A stretch of 23,200 bases of DNA from Ophiothrix spiculata (taxonomy: Eukaryota; Echinodermata; Ophiuroidea; Amphilepidida; Ophiotrichidae). The stretch is taken from the NCBI GenBank assembly GCA_000969725.1, contig JXSR01S032854.1, one strand, 5' to 3'. Numbering within the stretch: position 1 is the stretch's first letter; every line of letters starts with the position of its first letter. The translations under genes and the position numbers were made by a program. Positions 20,898 through 23,200 of this stretch are shown piece by piece. Below the pieces are notes generated by a model that was given only the letters and a program-made list of their open reading frames with translations, was not told the origin of the DNA and ran no database searches.

Positions 20898-21247
20898 CGT
20901 TCAGTTTGCCTTTGCATCAGTGCTGTCATCATGGCTAGAATCTGATTCTGTTGACTCAATTGGTTCGTTATATTGTCTAAAAGCTCATCCTGTTTCTCAA
21001 GAAATCCTACTACTGGACTGAGCATGGACGTCACTGTAGTCATATTCTCTATCATGTCGTTGGTAACCATCTGATTCTCCAATAAGGCAGCTACATGCGG
21101 CATTGATGGAGCCAATGTTTTTGTGACATTTTCAAGTAGAGTAACGATGTGTGGAAGTGAAATAGCAATAGCTGCTATTTGACTAGAAGCTTGATGGAAG
21201 AGAAGAGAAGTGACAAGCAGACATATTCCGTTTGGAAGAGAAACCAT
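20898..21247 (-). CDS. Signal peptide/coiled-coil exon C, first exon of a FReD lectin gene
   Basis: This exon encodes the N-terminus of a secreted, oligomerising fibrinogen-related protein. The ATG at 21247-21245 has strong context (A at -3, G at +4). Residues 1 to about 22 are a signal peptide: hydrophobic ICLLVTSLLF, then a likely cut after ASS. About 66-112 form a coiled coil with L83, L90, L97, L104 and M111 at exact heptad spacing and I93 and M107 at d positions. There are three N-glycosylation sequons (N40, N68, N92). The exon has 116 codons plus two bases, ending in CG|GTAAGA: phase 2, matching the acceptors of FReD-1 and FReD-2. TAA appears in frame just past the donor, so it must be spliced to give a lectin. 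The nearest matching acceptor in the window is about 14.6 kb downstream. The coil tail is nearly identical to exons A and B. Exon C is the only copy with start, signal peptide and donor all intact. Confidence 0.8.
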
Positions 21248-21285
21248 CTTGTTTTCTTGACATCAGACTGAAATCTGTGATGGTG

Positions 21286-21293
21286 TTATAAAA
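21286..21293 (-). promoter_or_regulatory. TATA-like box for exon C
   Basis: The minus strand reads TTTTATAA about 40 nt before the ATG, followed by an initiator-like TCAGTCT with its A at 21269. The spacing of about 21-24 nt is slightly shorter than usual. The aligned position before exon B reads TTTTTAGAA, so the box is not kept there. Confidence 0.4.
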
Positions 21294-21410
21294 GATCAGG
21301 CATTATCTTTTCACAATCATGGAAGTGTAACAAACTGATTTTTGTTACAGTTTTTCTCTCTATATGAATAGCAGATTCATTTAAACCTAACGATAGACTT
21401 TGGAGGAAGT

Positions 21411-21790
21411 TTGGATTATTCCATTTTACAAATTGGTATATGGTCAGTGACTGTTCTCTTATATTTCTAGAATTATAGGCCCAATGGTATTGGTTTGGAA
21501 AGTGGATTAGTCAATTTTAGGAAAGACGATAGCATTTTGTCAGTGATTGCAGCCTAATATTTCTGGATTGGTATAGGTTTTAGTGCTGTTTAATTGGTTG
21601 TTGAAAAGTTTGGATTGGTCCATTTTACAAAATTTTACATAAGAAGGTAGGTTTTTGTCAGTGATTGTCTCTAATATTTCTAGAGTGGAATAGCCTGGTG
21701 TTATTGGTTGTTGGAAAAGCATGGATTAGTCCATTTTACTGAAGAGAGTAGGTTTTTGTGAGTGATTGTATTGTAATAACATGGAAAAAG
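21411..21790. repeat. CCAAT-bearing tandem array upstream of exon C
   Basis: Four units start near 21412, 21503, 21611 and 21722 (spacing 91-111 bp). They share TGGATTA-TCCATTTTA, GTCAGTGATTG, ATATTTCTAGA and ATTGG (CCAAT on the minus strand, at 21489, 21593 and 21703 among others). The array is homologous to the one upstream of exon B at 11158-11415. Its position just before the first exon suggests a proximal regulatory array; this is inferred. Confidence 0.65.
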
Positions 21791-21812
21791 AATCTTATCT
21801 ACTTTTTCCATG
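21780..21812. repeat. Inverted repeat at the array/LINE boundary
   Basis: The arms CATGGAAAAAG and CTTTTTCCATG are perfect, with an 11-base spacer. A further small hairpin GTAATAC-TGA-GTATTAC follows at about 21814-21830. It lies between the exon C upstream array and the LINE fragment. Confidence 0.75.
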
Positions 21813-21824
21813 GTAATACTGAGT

Positions 21825-22192
21825 ATTACTACAATCTCTGTTCTACCTATTATTTCTTAGATTGTTGAACATAGTTCACAATCAGTTGTATGATTTTTTC
21901 ACAAGAAATAACCTCCTAAACCAATACCAGTCTGGCTAATTTATAAAGCACCATTCCACAGCTCAGTGTTACAGATTATATGAATAATGGTAAAATAACA
22001 GGTGCTTTATTCATTGATTTAAAAAAAGCCATTTGATACAATTAATCATAATCTTCTCCTGCATGCAAAAACATAAACGCTATGGCATAAATGGTTGCAC
22101 TTAAAAATGGTTTTCTTCATATCTTTGTAAAAGCTTGCAAGTTGTTTGTATAAATCCTACTTTTTCCAATGTTAAAGGTATTGATATTGGAA
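21825..22192 (+). pseudogene. Decayed non-LTR retrotransposon reverse transcriptase, 5' part
   Basis: Reading across frames gives recognisable reverse-transcriptase text of the CR1/L2/Jockey kind: ISVLPIIS, HNQLYDFF, NQYQSG, then HHSTA-like text and a degenerate region matching the first catalytic block (FID followed by KK). Several frameshifts and stops interrupt it, so it cannot be translated. It runs into the hAT-like insertion at 22193 and resumes at about 22954. The orientation is opposite to the lectin exons. Confidence 0.75.
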
Positions 22193-22945
22193 TAAGCTTG
22201 AACCGATGCATCGTATCGGCCATCGTATCGGGCCAATATTACACCATATCGGCAAAACATCGTATCGGTAAAATTACCTGTCTTTGCCGATGAACTTTAC
22301 TGATGTTTAAATGGTCCGCTAAACTTGTCTTAAAATCATAAAATGACACTTAAATACAGTAAGCTTGTAAACGAAACACGGTTGTACCGGTACACGAACA
22401 CAAGATTCGTGTTACATAAGAAATATGCGGTAGACGAAAACACGAAACAAACAAAAGCTGTCCAATGAAATGTCATTTAATCCACAAGAAAAATTGTAAT
22501 TTGCGCTTCGATCCAGAAAAATAAACTTGTTTGTTTTATGTTATTATTATTGCCACTAGATGGTGATGTTCCTAACTTCATAAACTACTAACTATCATGC
22601 TAACACATGCGCAATTGCGATTTTACTGGTTACTGCATATACCAAGATGGCGACCTACAGGTCGGAATTCCCGGAAAATGTCACCAATTTAAACTTCGAT
22701 TGATGCGGGTTTTGTAATTTATTTTTGAAAATGAATTGATTTGACCCCTCTAGTTCGGACAATTTACCTCGGTAGATCGACTGGTGTTAGTAATAGTACG
22801 GGGAATGAGTGCCAGTGCAGCAGGAAATTGGTCATCAATGCACTAAAACATCATTATGGAATATCGCATCGGCAAATGACAGATATAAAACATCGGCATA
22901 TCGTATCAGCAAAGGAAATGGAGACATCGGTTCAAGCCTACCCTA
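22193..22945. mobile_element. hAT-like non-autonomous element inserted in the LINE
   Basis: The ends GCTTGAACCGATG and CATCGGTTCAAGC are inverted. Subterminal copies of ATCGTATCGG and CATATCGGC occur at both sides. Flanking octamers TATTGGAA (22185-22192) and TATTTGAA (22946-22953) differ by one base, fitting the eight-base duplication made by hAT transposases. The right terminus read inward is TAGGGTAGGC, a hAT-like end; the left terminus lacks a few of those bases. Removing the element and one octamer rejoins the reverse-transcriptase reading through its PQGS motif, which independently supports the boundaries. No transposase was recognised. Confidence 0.8.
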
Positions 22946-22953
22946 TATTTGAA

Positions 22954-23200
22954 TTCCCCAGGGATCAATCTATAGGGTCCATCCACTGTTATTGTTGACA
23001 CTCTTCCTGATTGTGTAAATTGTAAGTGTGTCATGTATACTGATGATACCACTCTCTTATTTACTGCATCTGACCACAAGTCTCTTCAAAAGAATATGAA
23101 TGATAGTCTTTCCAAGATTGGTGATTAGTTTAAAAACAACCAGCTCAAAAGAATATGAATGATTGTCTTTCCAAGATTGGTGATTAGTTTAAAAACAACC
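22954..23200 (+). pseudogene. Decayed non-LTR reverse transcriptase, 3' part
   Basis: This continues the fragment at 21825. It starts with PQGSI, is shifted near 22970, then reads DTLPDC, the catalytic YTDD box (coded at about 23037-23048) and LSKIGD before a stop. YTDD is the active-site motif of reverse transcriptases. It is interrupted and open at the window's right edge. Confidence 0.78.
23086..23200. repeat. 59-bp tandem duplication at the window edge
   Basis: TCAAAAGAATATGAATGAT through GTGATTAGTTTAAAAACAAC occurs at 23086 and again at 23145, with one or two mismatches. It lies inside the reverse-transcriptase remnant. 59 is not a multiple of three, so it breaks the frame. It could be a real duplication or an assembly effect. 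Confidence 0.85.

Noticed and set aside
22741-22998. Plus-strand open frame of 85 codons
   Set aside because: It crosses the hAT-like element boundary into the LINE remnant, so it cannot be one gene.

Overview
The window is eukaryotic nuclear DNA, most likely from a marine invertebrate and probably a deuterostome (echinoderm, hemichordate or cephalochordate). The evidence is AT-rich DNA with long non-coding stretches, exons bounded by GT/AG splice sites, a poly(A) signal, many TIR/MITE-type DNA transposons, a non-LTR retrotransposon and simple-sequence repeats. There is nothing prokaryotic in it, and the species cannot be fixed from sequence alone.

The recognisable genes form one family of secreted fibrinogen-related proteins (FReD lectins), all on the minus strand. 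From 5' to 3' along that strand, three related first exons come first. Exon C (20898-21247) is complete, with ATG, signal peptide and coiled coil. Exon B (10561-10997) has an open frame, but its start codon has become ATA. Exon A (10066-10223) keeps only the coiled-coil end. Two fibrinogen C-terminal exons follow. FReD-2 (5764-6262) has lost the segment carrying the calcium site, the second disulfide and the ligand pocket. FReD-1 (609-1359) is complete and is followed by AATAAA at 547-552. All three donors and both acceptors are phase 2, so any first exon can join either FReD exon in frame. Both FReD exons also end in a TAA that overlaps a GTAAG donor-like sequence, so FReD-2 could in principle splice onward into FReD-1. 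The expected product is a secreted, oligomeric pattern-recognition lectin: signal peptide, coiled coil, Ser/Thr-rich linker, fibrinogen domain.

The remaining DNA is intronic or intergenic and rich in mobile elements. Repeats dense in AGGTCA half-sites lie at 1-333, about 1622-2167, about 4220-5223 and about 16280-17340, and a related TGACCT-rich region lies near 12430-12905. MITE-like elements with TTAA flanks lie at 8651-9046 and 11603-11950. Fold-back elements are at 12907-13101 and 13386-13513. TIR elements are at 15191-15723 and 18914-20007. A hAT-like element (22193-22945) is inserted inside a decayed non-LTR reverse transcriptase (about 21825-23200). A CCAAT-bearing tandem array of roughly 100-bp units lies upstream of both exon B and exon C, which suggests that promoter and first exon were duplicated together.

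The most noteworthy point is the modular, same-phase set of lectin exons at different stages of decay. Whether it is a working combinatorial locus or the remains of a tandem gene cluster needs transcript data.
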